64,000 nucleotides of DNA from NCBI RefSeq assembly GCF_012849555.1, contig NZ_CP051685.1:3100001-3164000 (forward strand). Direction: 5' to 3'. Of this stretch, positions 1 to 10,762 are shown piece by piece. How positions within the stretch are numbered: the first letter of the stretch is position 1; each line of letters starts with the position of its first letter. Source of the stretch: Massilia forsythiae. Lineage in GTDB: Bacteria > Pseudomonadota > Gammaproteobacteria > Burkholderiales > Burkholderiaceae_D. Both the position numbers and the translations under genes were made by a program. Below the pieces are notes generated by a model. That model was given only the letters and a program-made list of their open reading frames with translations, was not told where the DNA came from and searched no databases.

Positions 1-881
1 ATGCCTTCGAACGGGATCGCGCCGAAGCCCTCGGTGCCCTTGTAGTTGCCTTCCTGGGTCGCGGTCAGGAGCGGATGCAGCACCTTGATCGGGGCCTTGA
101 ACATCTCGACGAATTCCATCAGGCCCTGGTTGGCCAGGCACAGCCCGCCGGAATAGCTGTAGGCGTCCGGATCGTCCTGCGAATAATCCTCGAGCTTGCG
201 GATGTCGACCTTGCCGACCAGCGAGGAAATGTCCTGGTTGTTTTCGTCGCCCGGCTCGGTCTTGGCGATTGCCACCTGCTTCAGGATCGACGGATAGCGC
301 TTGACCACGCGGAATTTGTTGATGTCGCCGCCGAACTCGTGCAGGCGCTTCACCGCCCACGGGCTCGGTACGTTGCGCAGGTAGCGGCGCGGCACGCCGT
401 AGTCTTCCTCGAGGATGGCGCCATCCTCGGTTTCGCTGAACAGGCCGAGCGGCGACTCGTTCACCGGGGAACCCTTGATCGCATAGAACGGCACCTGTTC
501 CATCAGCGACTTGAGCTTTTCGGCGATCGAGGATTTGCCGCCGCCCACCGGGCCCAGCAGGTAAAGGATCTGCTTGCGTTCTTCCAGGCCTTGGGCCGCA
601 TGGCGGAAATAGGAAACCACCTGCTCGATCACTTCCTCCATGCCGTAGAACTCGCGGAATGCCGGATAAATCTTGATGACCTTGTTGGCGAAGATGCGCG
701 ACAGGCGCGGGTCGAGGCGGGTATCGACCAGGGTGGGTTCGCCGATGGCGGCCAGCATGCGCTCGGGAGCGCTGGCGTAGGTCAGGGGATCCTTCTTGCA
801 GAGTTGCAGATACTCCGACAGAGAATATTCCTCTTCCCGGGTACGCTCGTAGCGGGCTGCGTAGTTGTCGAAAATGGTCAT
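1..881 (-). CDS. prkA: PrkA-family serine protein kinase (5' part, runs off window)
   Basis: Read on the minus strand from an ATG at 881, this gives about 293 residues and is still open at base 1, so only the N-terminal AAA part is present. The start MTIFDNYAARYERTREEEYS and the later block RIFANKVIKIYPAF are typical of PrkA. The P-loop is GPVGGGKSS, and LEEDYGVPRRYLRN and GLMEFVEMFKAP follow. A GAGGA ribosome site lies 7 nt before the ATG. PrkA proteins are large cytosolic AAA/kinase proteins, often co-transcribed with yeaH/spoVR and linked to starvation responses; that role is family knowledge. The C-terminal kinase-like half and neighbours lie outside the window. Confidence 0.93.
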   Translation of the reverse strand, partial: MTIFDNYAARYERTREEEYSLSEYLQLCKKDPLTYASAPERMLAAIGEPTLVDTRLDPRLSRIFANKVIKIYPAFREFYGMEEVIEQVVSYFRHAAQGLEERKQILYLLGPVGGGKSSIAEKLKSLMEQVPFYAIKGSPVNESPLGLFSETEDGAILEEDYGVPRRYLRNVPSPWAVKRLHEFGGDINKFRVVKRYPSILKQVAIAKTEPGDENNQDISSLVGKVDIRKLEDYSQDDPDAYSYSGGLCLANQGLMEFVEMFKAPIKVLHPLLTATQEGNYKGTEGFGAIPFEG

Positions 882-2541
<1,660 letters not shown>

Positions 2542-2569
2542 ATCCCTATCCTTGACAAGGACCATGTCC

Positions 2570-5101
2570 ATGCTGATGCAATCCCTGCGCATGACCGCGC
2601 GCGACTGGCGCGCCGGCGAACTGCGCTTCCTGCTGGTGGCGCTGGTGGTGGCGGTGTCGGCCCTGACGGCGGTCGGCTTCTTCGTCGACCGCATGAGGAA
2701 TGGCCTGAACCGCGACGCCAACCAGCTGCTCGGCGCCGACCTGCTGGTCAATGCCGACCAGCCGGTGGCGCCGGCCTGGCGCCAGGAAGCGCAGCGGCGT
2801 GGCCTGGTGCTGGCCGACACCGTTACCTTCCCCAGCATGGCGCAGGCCGGGCAGGGCGACGATTCGCAGGCGCTGCTGGCATCGGTCAAGGCGGTGTCGC
2901 CGGGCTATCCGCTGCGCGGACGCCTGCGCACCACCACCAGCGCGCAGGATGCCAGCGAGGCGCTGGGCGACGCCGCCGACGGCATCCCGGCGCCGGGCAC
3001 GGTATGGGTCGACGTCAATTTGCTGCCGCCGCTGCGCATCGGGGTCGGCAGCAGCATCCAGCTGGGCGACAAGACCTTCAAGGTCGCGCGCCTGATCGCC
3101 TCGGAGCCGGACCGCGGCGCCTCGTTCTCGAATTTCGCGCCGCGCGTAATGCTGGCCATGGCCGACCTGAAGGCCACCGGCCTGGTCGACAACTATGCGC
3201 GCGTGACCTACCGCATGCAGGTGGCGGGGCGCACGCCCAACGACCTGGGCGCCATCGCCGGCTACGAAGCCTGGCTGCGCGCGCGCATCGCCGCCGACAA
3301 CGTCAAGGGCGTGCGCATCGAGACGCTGGAAAACGGCCGTCCCGAGATGCGCTCCACGCTGGACCGCGCCGAGCGCTTCCTGGCGCTGGTCAGCCTGCTG
3401 TCGGCGATGCTGGCGGCGGTGGCCGTCGCCATGGCGGCGCGCCGCTTCATGGGGCGCCACCTGGACGCCTGCGCCATGCTGCGCTGCCTGGGCATGACCC
3501 AGAACCAGGTCGGCGCGATGTTCCTGATCGAGTTCGCGCTGGTCGGCCTGGCCGGCAGCGTGCTGGGCGTGCTGGTCGGCTTCGGCGCCCACTTCGTGCT
3601 GCTGGAGCTGATCGGGCGCCTGATGCCGGTCGATTTGCCGCCGGTGTCGCCGCTGCCGGCGCTGCAGGGCATCGCCACCGGCATGCTGCTGCTGGTCGGC
3701 TTCGCCCTGCCGCCGGTGCTCCAGCTGCGCAACGTGCCGCACAACCGCGTGCTGCGGCGCGAGCAGGCCGCGCCGCAGCCGCTGGCGCTGGCCACCTACG
3801 GCCTGGGCACCGCGGTGTTCGTCGCGCTGCTGCTGTGGCAGGCCGGCGACGCGCGCCTGGCGCTGATGACCGCCGGCGGCTTCCTGGGCGGCTTCGCACT
3901 GTTCGCGCTGGTCGGCTGGCTGGCGCTGCTGGCCTTGCGCCGCCTGCGCAACCTGTTCCCGCACCAGGGCTGGCGCTTCGCCGTCACCTCGCTGCAGCGC
4001 CGCCCCGGCGCCACCGTGGTGCAGATCGTCTCGCTCTCGCTCGGCCTGATGGCGCTCTTGGTGCTGACCGTGGTGCGCGGCGACCTGATGCAGGCCTGGC
4101 GCGTGGCCACCCCGGCCGACGCGCCGAACCGCTTCATCATCAACATCCAGCCCGACCAGCGCGATCGCGTGGCGCAGCAGATCCGCGCCGCCGGCGTGCG
4201 CGAGCTGCCGTTGTACCCGATGATCCGCGGGCGCCTGGTGGCGGTGAACGGCAACGCGGTCACCGCCTCGACCTACACCGGCGAACGCGCGCGCGCCTTG
4301 TCCGACCGCGAATTCAACCTGTCCAGCGTGCCCGACCTGCCGGCCGCGAACGAGATCGTCGCGGGACGCTGGTACCGCGACGCGCCCGGCGTGGCCGAGG
4401 CTTCGGTGGAGCAGGGCATCGCCGAAACCCTGCGCCTCAAACTGGGCGATACCCTGCGCTTCGACATGGGCGGGCTGCTGGTGGAAGCGAAAGTCACCAG
4501 CCTGCGCAAGCTGGAATGGGGTTCGATGCGCGCCAACTTCTTCGTCATCATCAATCCGGCAGCGATGCGCGACGCGCCGCAGACGGTGATGACGGCCTTC
4601 CACCTGCCGGCCGGCGGCGTCGGCCTGGCCAACACGCTCACGCGCCAGTTCCCGAACCTGACCGTGATCGACGTCAGCGGCATCATCCGCCAGCTGCAGG
4701 ACGTGCTCGACCAGGTGGTGGTCGCGGTCGAGTTCCTGTTCCTGTTCACGCTGGCCTCGGGCGTGCTGGTGCTGTACGCGGCGCTGATGGGGTCGCAGGC
4801 CGAGCGCACCCGCGAAGCCGGCCTGCTGCGCGCGCTGGGCGCCACCCGCGGCCAGCTGGCGCAGGCGCAGCGCATCGAGTTCCTGCTGGTGGGTGGCCTG
4901 TCCGGCCTGCTGGCGGCGAGCGGCGCGGCAGCGCTGGGCTGGGCGCTGGCCGAGTACCAGTTCAAATTCCCGTGGCATTTCGAGCCGCAGGTATGGCTGG
5001 CGGGGCTGGTGATCGGCGCCGTGTGCGCATTGGCGGGCGGCTGGCTGGGCCTGCGCAACGTACTGCGCCAGCCGCCGTTGCAGACGCTGCGCGAAGCCTG
5101 A
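2570..5101 (+). CDS. YbbP-like ABC transporter permease (two FtsX domains)
   Basis: An inner-membrane permease of 843 residues. The N-terminal DWRAGELRFLLVALVVAVSA with the first membrane helix matches the YbbP type of MacB/FtsX-like permeases. A soluble periplasmic stretch of about 200 residues follows, then a helix cluster around residues 260-430, a second periplasmic part, and three terminal helices around 720-840 with the FtsX signature GLLRALGATRGQL. YbbP normally pairs with a YbbA ATPase; none is adjacent here, so the partner must be elsewhere. The substrate is unknown, with lipids or lipoproteins suggested by the family. AAGGA at 2557-2561 suits ATG 2570 better than ATG 2564. Confidence 0.85.
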   Translation: MLMQSLRMTARDWRAGELRFLLVALVVAVSALTAVGFFVDRMRNGLNRDANQLLGADLLVNADQPVAPAWRQEAQRRGLVLADTVTFPSMAQAGQGDDSQALLASVKAVSPGYPLRGRLRTTTSAQDASEALGDAADGIPAPGTVWVDVNLLPPLRIGVGSSIQLGDKTFKVARLIASEPDRGASFSNFAPRVMLAMADLKATGLVDNYARVTYRMQVAGRTPNDLGAIAGYEAWLRARIAADNVKGVRIETLENGRPEMRSTLDRAERFLALVSLLSAMLAAVAVAMAARRFMGRHLDACAMLRCLGMTQNQVGAMFLIEFALVGLAGSVLGVLVGFGAHFVLLELIGRLMPVDLPPVSPLPALQGIATGMLLLVGFALPPVLQLRNVPHNRVLRREQAAPQPLALATYGLGTAVFVALLLWQAGDARLALMTAGGFLGGFALFALVGWLALLALRRLRNLFPHQGWRFAVTSLQRRPGATVVQIVSLSLGLMALLVLTVVRGDLMQAWRVATPADAPNRFIINIQPDQRDRVAQQIRAAGVRELPLYPMIRGRLVAVNGNAVTASTYTGERARALSDREFNLSSVPDLPAANEIVAGRWYRDAPGVAEASVEQGIAETLRLKLGDTLRFDMGGLLVEAKVTSLRKLEWGSMRANFFVIINPAAMRDAPQTVMTAFHLPAGGVGLANTLTRQFPNLTVIDVSGIIRQLQDVLDQVVVAVEFLFLFTLASGVLVLYAALMGSQAERTREAGLLRALGATRGQLAQAQRIEFLLVGGLSGLLAASGAAALGWALAEYQFKFPWHFEPQVWLAGLVIGAVCALAGGWLGLRNVLRQPPLQTLREA

Positions 5102-5117
5102 CGCGGATGGCGATCGC

Positions 5118-5144
5118 CGCGTGGACGGGAAACCCGTCCACGCG
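5118..5144. repeat. Dispersed palindrome, copy 1
   Basis: A perfect 12-bp inverted repeat (5118-5129 with 5133-5144) around an AAA loop, built on the core GTGGACGG/CCGTCCAC. Related copies occur at 7021-7049, 22415-22435 and 53915-54066, always just after a gene. It is REP-like and probably forms a strong hairpin after the permease gene. Confidence 0.75.
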
Positions 5145-5171
5145 ACACGGCATCTGCGCTATGATTGCCGG

Positions 5172-5609
5172 ATGTCGAATACCCAGAATACCCAGGACGT
5201 CCAGGACGCGCCCGAGGAAACCCGCACCCTGTACGAAATCATCGGCGGCGAAACGCGCCTGCGCGAGCTGGTCGACCGCTTCTACGACATCATGCAGCTG
5301 GAATCCGATTTCGCCGGCATCCACGCCATGCACCCGGTCCCCAACGACGGCTCGCGTGACAAGCTGTTCATGTTCCTGTCCGGCTGGATGGGCGGCCCGA
5401 ACCTCTTCATCGAGAAGTACGGCCACCCGATGCTGCGTGCGCGCCACCTGCCGTTCGCCATCACCAGCAAGGAGCGCGACCAGTGGCTGCGTGCGATGGC
5501 GCTGGCACTCGAGGATCTCGGCTACGACGACGAACTGCGCCTGCGCCTGATGCAGGCCTTCTTCCAGACCGCCGACTGGATGCGCAACAAGCCCGACGCC
5601 CGGCCCTGA
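5172..5609 (+). CDS. Group II truncated haemoglobin
   Basis: A 145-residue 2-on-2 globin, which binds haem and is usually tied to oxygen or NO/peroxide chemistry in the cytosol. Family marks seen: RELVDRFYDIM with the B10 tyrosine, the stretch GWMGGPNLFIEKYGHPMLR with the proximal F8 histidine, RHLPFAI, and the G8 tryptophan in QWLRAMALAL. I chose ATG 5172; upstream in-frame GTG and ATG codons would read through or next to the palindrome at 5118-5144. No strong ribosome site is visible. RmuC follows after 60 nt on the same strand. Confidence 0.9.
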   Translation: MSNTQNTQDVQDAPEETRTLYEIIGGETRLRELVDRFYDIMQLESDFAGIHAMHPVPNDGSRDKLFMFLSGWMGGPNLFIEKYGHPMLRARHLPFAITSKERDQWLRAMALALEDLGYDDELRLRLMQAFFQTADWMRNKPDARP

Positions 5610-5669
5610 CCGCCCCGACCACGCCGCCCCCAAGGCCCACCTGCCCGCCGCGCGGGCCACATTGACACC

Positions 5670-7010
5670 ATGTCCCTCCTCGAATTCATCCTGATCGCGC
5701 TGGCGCTGCTGGCGGTCCTCGCCCTGCAGTGCCTGATGTTCCTGCGCATGCGCGGCAGCGGCGGCGACGGCGAGCAGCAGGCGCGCGCGCTGGAACGACT
5801 GGAACGCGAGCTGCGTACCGAACTGCAGGCCAGCGCCCAGGCCACGCGCCAGGAGATGGCGGCGCACCTGGCGCAACAGCACGCCGCCGTCGCCCAGCAG
5901 CTGGAAGGCATGCGCCAGCAGATCCAGCTGCACGCCGCCGGCGGACGCGAGGAACAGGCGCGCACGCTGAAGCGCTTTGCCGACACCCTGAACGGCGCGC
6001 TGGCCAACCTCACCGAATCGAACGCCCAGCGCATGCTGGAAGTGCGCGCCACGCTGGAAACCAAGATCCGCGACCTGCAGAACGACAATGCGCGCCGGCT
6101 GGAAGAGATGCGCCAGACGGTCGACGAAAAGCTGCACGCCACGCTGGAGACGCGCCTGACCGAATCGTTCCGCCACGTGTCGGACCGGCTGGAAAAGGTG
6201 CACCAGGGCCTGGGCGAGATGCAGCAGCTGGCGCTTGGCGTGGGCGACCTGAAACGCGTGCTCACCAACGTCAAGACGCGCGGCACCTGGGGAGAAGTGC
6301 AGCTGGAAATGCTGCTGGAACAGGTGCTGACGGTCGACCAGTACGGCAAGAACATCGAGACCGTGCGCGGCTCCAACGCGCGCGTCGAATTCGCGATCAA
6401 GCTGCCGGGCGTGGTCGACGGCGGCCCGCCGCTGTGGCTGCCGATCGACGCCAAGTTTCCCAAGGAGCAGTACGAGCGCCTGGTGGAAGCCAGCGACCGC
6501 GCCGATGCGGATGGCGTGGCGCGCGCCGGCGCCGAACTGGAACGCGCGGTGCGCGGCGAGGCCAGGACCATCTGCGAAAAATACGTGGCGCCGCCGCAGA
6601 CCACCGACTTCGCGATCCTGTTCCTGCCGACCGAGGGCCTGTACGCCGAAGTGATGCGCCGCCCCGGCCTGGCCGATGAGCTGCAGCGCACCCAGCGCGT
6701 GACCATCGCCGGCCCGTCCACGCTGGCGGCGCTGCTGAACAGCCTGCAGATGGGCTTTCGCACGCTGGCGCTGGAAAAGCGCTCGTCCGAAGTGTGGCAG
6801 GTGCTGGGTGCGGTGAAGACCGAGTTCGCCAAGTTCGGCGACGTGCTGGCCGCCACCAAGCTGACCCTGGAACGCGCCGCCAAGAACATCGAGAATGCCG
6901 AGGTGCGCAGCCGCCAGATGGCGCGCAAATTGAAATCGGTGGAAGCGCTGCCCAGCGAAGCGGCGCAGCTCATGTTGGGCAAGGGGGATCTGGATGATGG
7001 GGATCGGTAA
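5670..7010 (+). CDS. rmuC: DNA recombination protein RmuC
   Basis: A 446-residue protein with an N-terminal membrane helix (about 5-24), a long coiled coil rich in Gln, Glu, Arg and Ala (about 30-200), and the RmuC nuclease-like domain beginning near GTWGEVQLEMLLEQVL and continuing through LWLPIDAKFPKEQYERL and ILFLPTEGLYAEV. Architecture and length match the family. RmuC limits inversions at short inverted repeats in E. coli, which is family knowledge. It converges on the molybdenum cofactor gene, with the palindrome at 7021-7049 between them. Confidence 0.95.
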   Translation: MSLLEFILIALALLAVLALQCLMFLRMRGSGGDGEQQARALERLERELRTELQASAQATRQEMAAHLAQQHAAVAQQLEGMRQQIQLHAAGGREEQARTLKRFADTLNGALANLTESNAQRMLEVRATLETKIRDLQNDNARRLEEMRQTVDEKLHATLETRLTESFRHVSDRLEKVHQGLGEMQQLALGVGDLKRVLTNVKTRGTWGEVQLEMLLEQVLTVDQYGKNIETVRGSNARVEFAIKLPGVVDGGPPLWLPIDAKFPKEQYERLVEASDRADADGVARAGAELERAVRGEARTICEKYVAPPQTTDFAILFLPTEGLYAEVMRRPGLADELQRTQRVTIAGPSTLAALLNSLQMGFRTLALEKRSSEVWQVLGAVKTEFAKFGDVLAATKLTLERAAKNIENAEVRSRQMARKLKSVEALPSEAAQLMLGKGDLDDGDR

Positions 7011-7020
7011 CGCCGGTTGA

Positions 7021-7049
7021 ACGCGTGGACGGGGCCGCCGTCCACGCGT
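7021..7049. repeat. Dispersed palindrome, copy 2
   Basis: A 12-bp inverted repeat (7021-7032 with 7038-7049) with a 5-nt loop. It shares the GTGGACGG core with the other copies and sits between the convergent ends of rmuC and mobA-moeA, so it may act as a two-way transcript end. No T-run follows on either side. Confidence 0.75.
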
Positions 7050-7095
7050 CAATCGCCATCGTCGGAAACGCCCCACGCCAACCGGCACCGCCGTA

Positions 7096-9003
7096 TCAGA
7101 CCAACCCCTCGAACACCACCACATCCACCATCTCGCCCGCCTGCACGTTGCCCTGCTCGTCATGCAGCACCACCATGCAGTTCGCTTCCGACATCGAGCG
7201 CAGGATGCCGGAGCCCTGCGCCCCGGTGATGCGCACCTCGGCCTGGCCGTCGGCGCCGCGCGCCAGCACGGCGCGCTGGAACTCGGTGCGGCCGGGCTTC
7301 TTGCGGATCGTGTCGAGCGAACGCGCACGCAGCAGCGGCAACGGGGCGTCGGCGCCCATCATGCGCAGCAGCGCCGCGCGCGCGAAGAAGTAGAACGAGA
7401 CCATCACCGCCACCGGATTGCCCGGCAGCCCGAACAGAAAGGCGCTGCGGCCGTTGGAGGCGATGCGGCCGAACGCCAGCGGCCGTCCCGGACGCATGGC
7501 GAGCTTCCAGAACGCCACGTCGCCCAGGCGCGCCATGATGTCGCGTGTGTAGTCGGCGGCCCCGACCGAGACGCCGCCCGAGGTGATGATGGCGTCGGCG
7601 TTCTCGCAGGCGTCGCGCAGCGCGGATTCCAGCGCCTGCGGATCGTCGCGTACCACGCCCATGTCGATGACGTCGCAGCCGAGGCGCTGCAGCATGCCGT
7701 AGATGGTGTAGCGGTTGCTGTCGTAGACGCAGCCTTCTTCCAGCGCCTGGCCGATCGAGCGCAGTTCGTCGCCGGTGGAAAAGAAGGCGACCCGCAGGCG
7801 CCGCTGCACCGGCACTTCGGCCACGCCGAGCGACGCCATCAGGCCGAGGTCGGACGGACGCACCACGCGGCCTTTCGCCAGCGCCACGCCGCCCACGGCC
7901 AGGTCCTCGCCGGCCAGGCGGCGGTTGTCGCCGGCGCGGATCGCGCCGGGCGCGAGCAGCACGTTTTTGCCGTGCGCAGCCTCTTCGACGCTGACGCATT
8001 CCTGCGGCACCACGCTGTCGCAGCCGGCCGGCATCACGGCGCCGGTCATGATGCGCACGCATTGGCCCGGCTGCACGGCGCCTTCGAACGGACGCCCGGC
8101 GTAGGCGATGCCGGCCACGGCCAGGCGCAGCGGCGCAGCGGGCAGCAGGTCGGCGCCGCGCAGCGCGTAGCCGTCCATCGCCGAGTTGTCGTGGGCCGGC
8201 ACGTTGATCGGCGAGACGATGTCGCGGGCCAGCACGCGTCCGAGCGCGGCGCGCAGCGCCACCTGCTCGACGGCGCGCACCGGCGCGACGAATTCGCCGA
8301 TGATGCGCTGGGCGTCGCGCACCGGCAGCGCCTCCGGATCGTAGCCGTCGACGCAGCGCGCCACCTCGTCCAGGCGCGGCTTGCCGGACGCGCCATGGTC
8401 GAGCGCGCGCAATTCGTCCAGCGTATTGATGTTGCGGAAGGCGCCGCCGTCCTCGAACAGCACCTCGGCCACCCTGGCCCGTGCATGCCAGCCGTCCATG
8501 CGCCGTCCGCCCTCTGCCAGGTAGGCGTCAACCAGCGGCGCCAGGCCGCGCTTCGCCAGGCAAAACACCGGATGGACGCGGCGCCGTCCGTCTTCCTCGG
8601 TCACCGCCACCGCCGCGTCGGCGCCGGCTTCCACCAGGCCGCGCTGCAGGCGCGCGGCCAGGTCTGCCGGCAGGAAGGGCGAGTCGCACGGTGCGCTCAG
8701 CAGGTAGTCGGTCTCGCAGCGGCGCAGGCCGGTCGCCAGGCCGGCCAGCGGGCCGGGAAAGCCGGGCGTGTCGTCCGGCCACACCGGCACGCCGAAGCCG
8801 GCGTAGGCATCCAGGTTGCGGTTGGCGCTGATGGCGATCGCTGCCACCTGCGGCGCCAGGCGCGCCGCTACCTGCGCCGCCATGGTGGCGCCGCCGAACG
8901 GCTGCAGGCCCTTGTCCACGTTGCCCATGCGGGTGCCGCGCCCGCCGGCCAGGACCAGGCCGCTGATGGCATCCCTGCCGGTGATCGAGTTCGTACCGCT
9001 CAT
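7096..9003 (-). CDS. mobA/moeA: Fused MobA-MoeA molybdenum cofactor enzyme
   Basis: One uninterrupted 635-residue frame carrying two enzymes. Residues 1 to about 200 are MobA, the GTP:molybdopterin guanylyltransferase: LAGGRGTRMGNVDKGLQPFG, then SAPCDSPFLP and INTLDEL. Residues from about 208 on are MoeA, molybdopterin molybdotransferase: NSAMDGYALRG, TSGGVSVGAADY and LFGLPGNPVAVMVSF. The linker is only about ten residues, with no internal start bearing an obvious ribosome site. It is the second gene of an operon, with its ATG 4 nt after the moaA stop. The two activities are usually separate proteins, so either a real fusion or a lost stop should be considered; the clean frame on both sides favours a real fusion. 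Confidence 0.92.
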   Translation of the reverse strand: MSGTNSITGRDAISGLVLAGGRGTRMGNVDKGLQPFGGATMAAQVAARLAPQVAAIAISANRNLDAYAGFGVPVWPDDTPGFPGPLAGLATGLRRCETDYLLSAPCDSPFLPADLAARLQRGLVEAGADAAVAVTEEDGRRRVHPVFCLAKRGLAPLVDAYLAEGGRRMDGWHARARVAEVLFEDGGAFRNINTLDELRALDHGASGKPRLDEVARCVDGYDPEALPVRDAQRIIGEFVAPVRAVEQVALRAALGRVLARDIVSPINVPAHDNSAMDGYALRGADLLPAAPLRLAVAGIAYAGRPFEGAVQPGQCVRIMTGAVMPAGCDSVVPQECVSVEEAAHGKNVLLAPGAIRAGDNRRLAGEDLAVGGVALAKGRVVRPSDLGLMASLGVAEVPVQRRLRVAFFSTGDELRSIGQALEEGCVYDSNRYTIYGMLQRLGCDVIDMGVVRDDPQALESALRDACENADAIITSGGVSVGAADYTRDIMARLGDVAFWKLAMRPGRPLAFGRIASNGRSAFLFGLPGNPVAVMVSFYFFARAALLRMMGADAPLPLLRARSLDTIRKKPGRTEFQRAVLARGADGQAEVRITGAQGSGILRSMSEANCMVVLHDEQGNVQAGEMVDVVVFEGLV

Positions 9004-9007
9004 CGCA

Positions 9008-10117
9008 TCAACCGCCGATATACGACATTTCGATGCGCCGCGTGCCCCGCGCCAGGCCTGCCGTGTTGATGGTGCGGGTTTCCGAATAGCGGTCGGCGCG
9101 CTTGCGCCACATGTGGGCGATGGCGCTGGACATCTCGGCATCGCTGCGGCCTTCGCGCAGCAGCGCGCGCAGGTCGTGACCGCGGGTGGCGAACAGGCAG
9201 GTGAACAGCTTGCCCTCGGTCGACAGGCGGATGCGCGAGCAATCCTGGCAAAAGGCCTGGGTGACGCTGGAGATCATGCCGACCTCGCCGCCGCCGTCGG
9301 CGTACCGCCAGCGCGCCGCGGTCTCGCCGGTGTAATTGGGGTCCACCGGTTCGAGCGGCATCTCGGCCGAGATGCGCCGCACCACTTCGCCCGATGGCAC
9401 TACCTCGTCCATGTTCCAGCCGTTCGAGGCGCCCACGTCCATGTACTCGATGAAACGCAGGATATATGGCGTATTCTTGAAGTGACGCGCCATCGGCAGG
9501 ATCTGGTCGTCGTTCATGCCGCGCTTGACCACCATGTTGACCTTGATCGGACCCAGGCCGGCGTCGTGCGCGGCGGCGATCCCGCCCAGCACGTCCTCGA
9601 CCGAGAAGTCGACGTCGTTCATGCGCCGGAACGTGGTGTCGTCGATGGCGTCGAGCGACACCGTCACGCGGTCCAGGCCGGCGTCCTTCAAAGCGCGCGC
9701 CTTGCGCGCCAGCAGCGAACCGTTGGTGGTGAGCGTGAGGTCGAGCGGACGGCCGGAGGGCGTGCGCAGCGCGCGCAGGCCGGCGACCAGGCCCTCGATG
9801 TTCTTGCGCAGCAGCGGCTCGCCGCCGGTAAGGCGGATCTTCTCGACGCCGTGGGCGATGAACAGCGCCGCCACCCGCGTGATTTCCTCGAAGCTCAGCA
9901 GCGCGGAATGGGGCAGGTAGGCGTAGTCCTTGTCGAACACTTCCTTCGGCATGCAATACACGCAGCGGAAATTGCAACGATCGGTCACCGAGATGCGCAG
10001 GTCGTGCAGCGGGCGCGCCAGGGCGTCGGACAGCAGTCCGGTCGGCGCTTCCAGCGTGCCGGGCACGGGCAGCGAAGGCGACCTGGCGTCGCCCAGCAAA
10101 ATGATTTTTTCAGCCAT
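9008..10117 (-). CDS. moaA: GTP 3',8-cyclase MoaA (radical SAM)
   Basis: A 369-residue radical-SAM enzyme for the first step of molybdenum cofactor synthesis, converting GTP to the 3',8-cyclo intermediate. The SAM-cluster cysteines are C48, C52 and C55 (CNFRCVYC), followed by the glycine motif [10 protein letters not shown]. The C-terminal cluster cysteines lie in CQDCSRIR and in GKLFTC. The protein ends in YIGG, the conserved double-glycine tail. No clear ribosome site precedes the ATG. It heads the moaA-mobA/moeA operon on the minus strand and is divergent from the Rrf2 gene. Confidence 0.96.
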   Translation of the reverse strand: MAEKIILLGDARSPSLPVPGTLEAPTGLLSDALARPLHDLRISVTDRCNFRCVYCMPKEVFDKDYAYLPHSALLSFEEITRVAALFIAHGVEKIRLTGGEPLLRKNIEGLVAGLRALRTPSGRPLDLTLTTNGSLLARKARALKDAGLDRVTVSLDAIDDTTFRRMNDVDFSVEDVLGGIAAAHDAGLGPIKVNMVVKRGMNDDQILPMARHFKNTPYILRFIEYMDVGASNGWNMDEVVPSGEVVRRISAEMPLEPVDPNYTGETAARWRYADGGGEVGMISSVTQAFCQDCSRIRLSTEGKLFTCLFATRGHDLRALLREGRSDAEMSSAIAHMWRKRADRYSETRTINTAGLARGTRRIEMSYIGG

Positions 10118-10222
10118 GTCGCTAGGATAGCACCAGGCCGCATATGGCGCAGGCGGCGCCCCGTTGGGCGATGCTGCGCGGCAACGTCCTGGTTGCCTGC
10201 CTAGAACATTATTGCAATGAAC

Positions 10223-10264
10223 TTGCATTTAATATTTTCATGTAATACGATAAGTTACATGAAA
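10223..10264 (+). promoter_or_regulatory. Promoter and palindromic operator of the Rrf2 gene
   Basis: TTGCAT (10223-10228), a 17-nt spacer and TACGAT (10246-10251) make a good sigma-70 promoter. A perfect 10-bp inverted repeat, TTTCATGTAA (10236-10245) and TTACATGAAA (10255-10264), flanks the -10 box and runs into the start codon of the Rrf2 gene. A dimeric repressor bound here would cover the -10 and the start point, so autorepression is the natural reading (inference). Confidence 0.65.
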
Positions 10265-10762
10265 CGAGATAGCCGACTTTCGGGCGTCCTGCACGTCCTG
10301 CTGCACATGGCGGAGAGCACCGCACCGATGACGTCCGAGGCGCTGGCCGCGATGATGCAGACCAATCCGGTCGTCGTCCGGCGCATCCTGGCCGGCCTGC
10401 GCGAACGGGACCTGGTGCGCTCCGAAAAGGGACATGGCGGCGGCTGGCGCCTATCCTGCGACCTGGAACGGGTGACCCTGCGCGACATCCATACGGCGCT
10501 GGGTTCGCCCGCCGTCCTGGCCATCGGCAACCGCACCGAGGCGCCCGGCTGCCTGGTCGAGGAAGCGGTGAACGCCGCCATGGACCAGGCTTGCCGCGAG
10601 GCCGAGGCGGTGCTGCTGGCCCGGCTCGGCGACGTCACGCTGGCTGCGCTGAGCCGCGATTTCCACCGGCGCCTGCTGGCGCGGCCGGCATGCACCGATC
10701 CGCACGCAACCCATGCGCCGGTCACCACCCACGATGTCATTCAAGGAGAACACGATGTATGA
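10259..10762 (+). CDS. Rrf2-family transcriptional repressor
   Basis: A 167-residue winged-helix regulator. The start MKRDSRLSGVLHVLLHMAES and the recognition part SEALAAMMQTNPVVVRRILA with EKGHGGGWRL are typical of Rrf2 proteins of the YwnA/single-cysteine sort; the iron-sulphur triplet of IscR is absent. One cysteine sits in EAPGCLVEEAV and could be a redox or electrophile sensor (inference). ATG 10259 was chosen over ATG 10217: the protein family begins here, and the promoter found upstream would start transcription at about 10258, making the message nearly leaderless. It overlaps the next gene by 8 nt, so regulator and flavoenzyme form one operon. Confidence 0.85.
   Translation: MKRDSRLSGVLHVLLHMAESTAPMTSEALAAMMQTNPVVVRRILAGLRERDLVRSEKGHGGGWRLSCDLERVTLRDIHTALGSPAVLAIGNRTEAPGCLVEEAVNAAMDQACREAEAVLLARLGDVTLAALSRDFHRRLLARPACTDPHATHAPVTTHDVIQGEHDV

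Noticed and set aside
2546..4978. Long minus-strand frame across the permease gene (also the + frame 3004-5550)
   Set aside because: Low-complexity Arg/Ala/Gln/His translation typical of antisense or shifted frames in GC-rich DNA.
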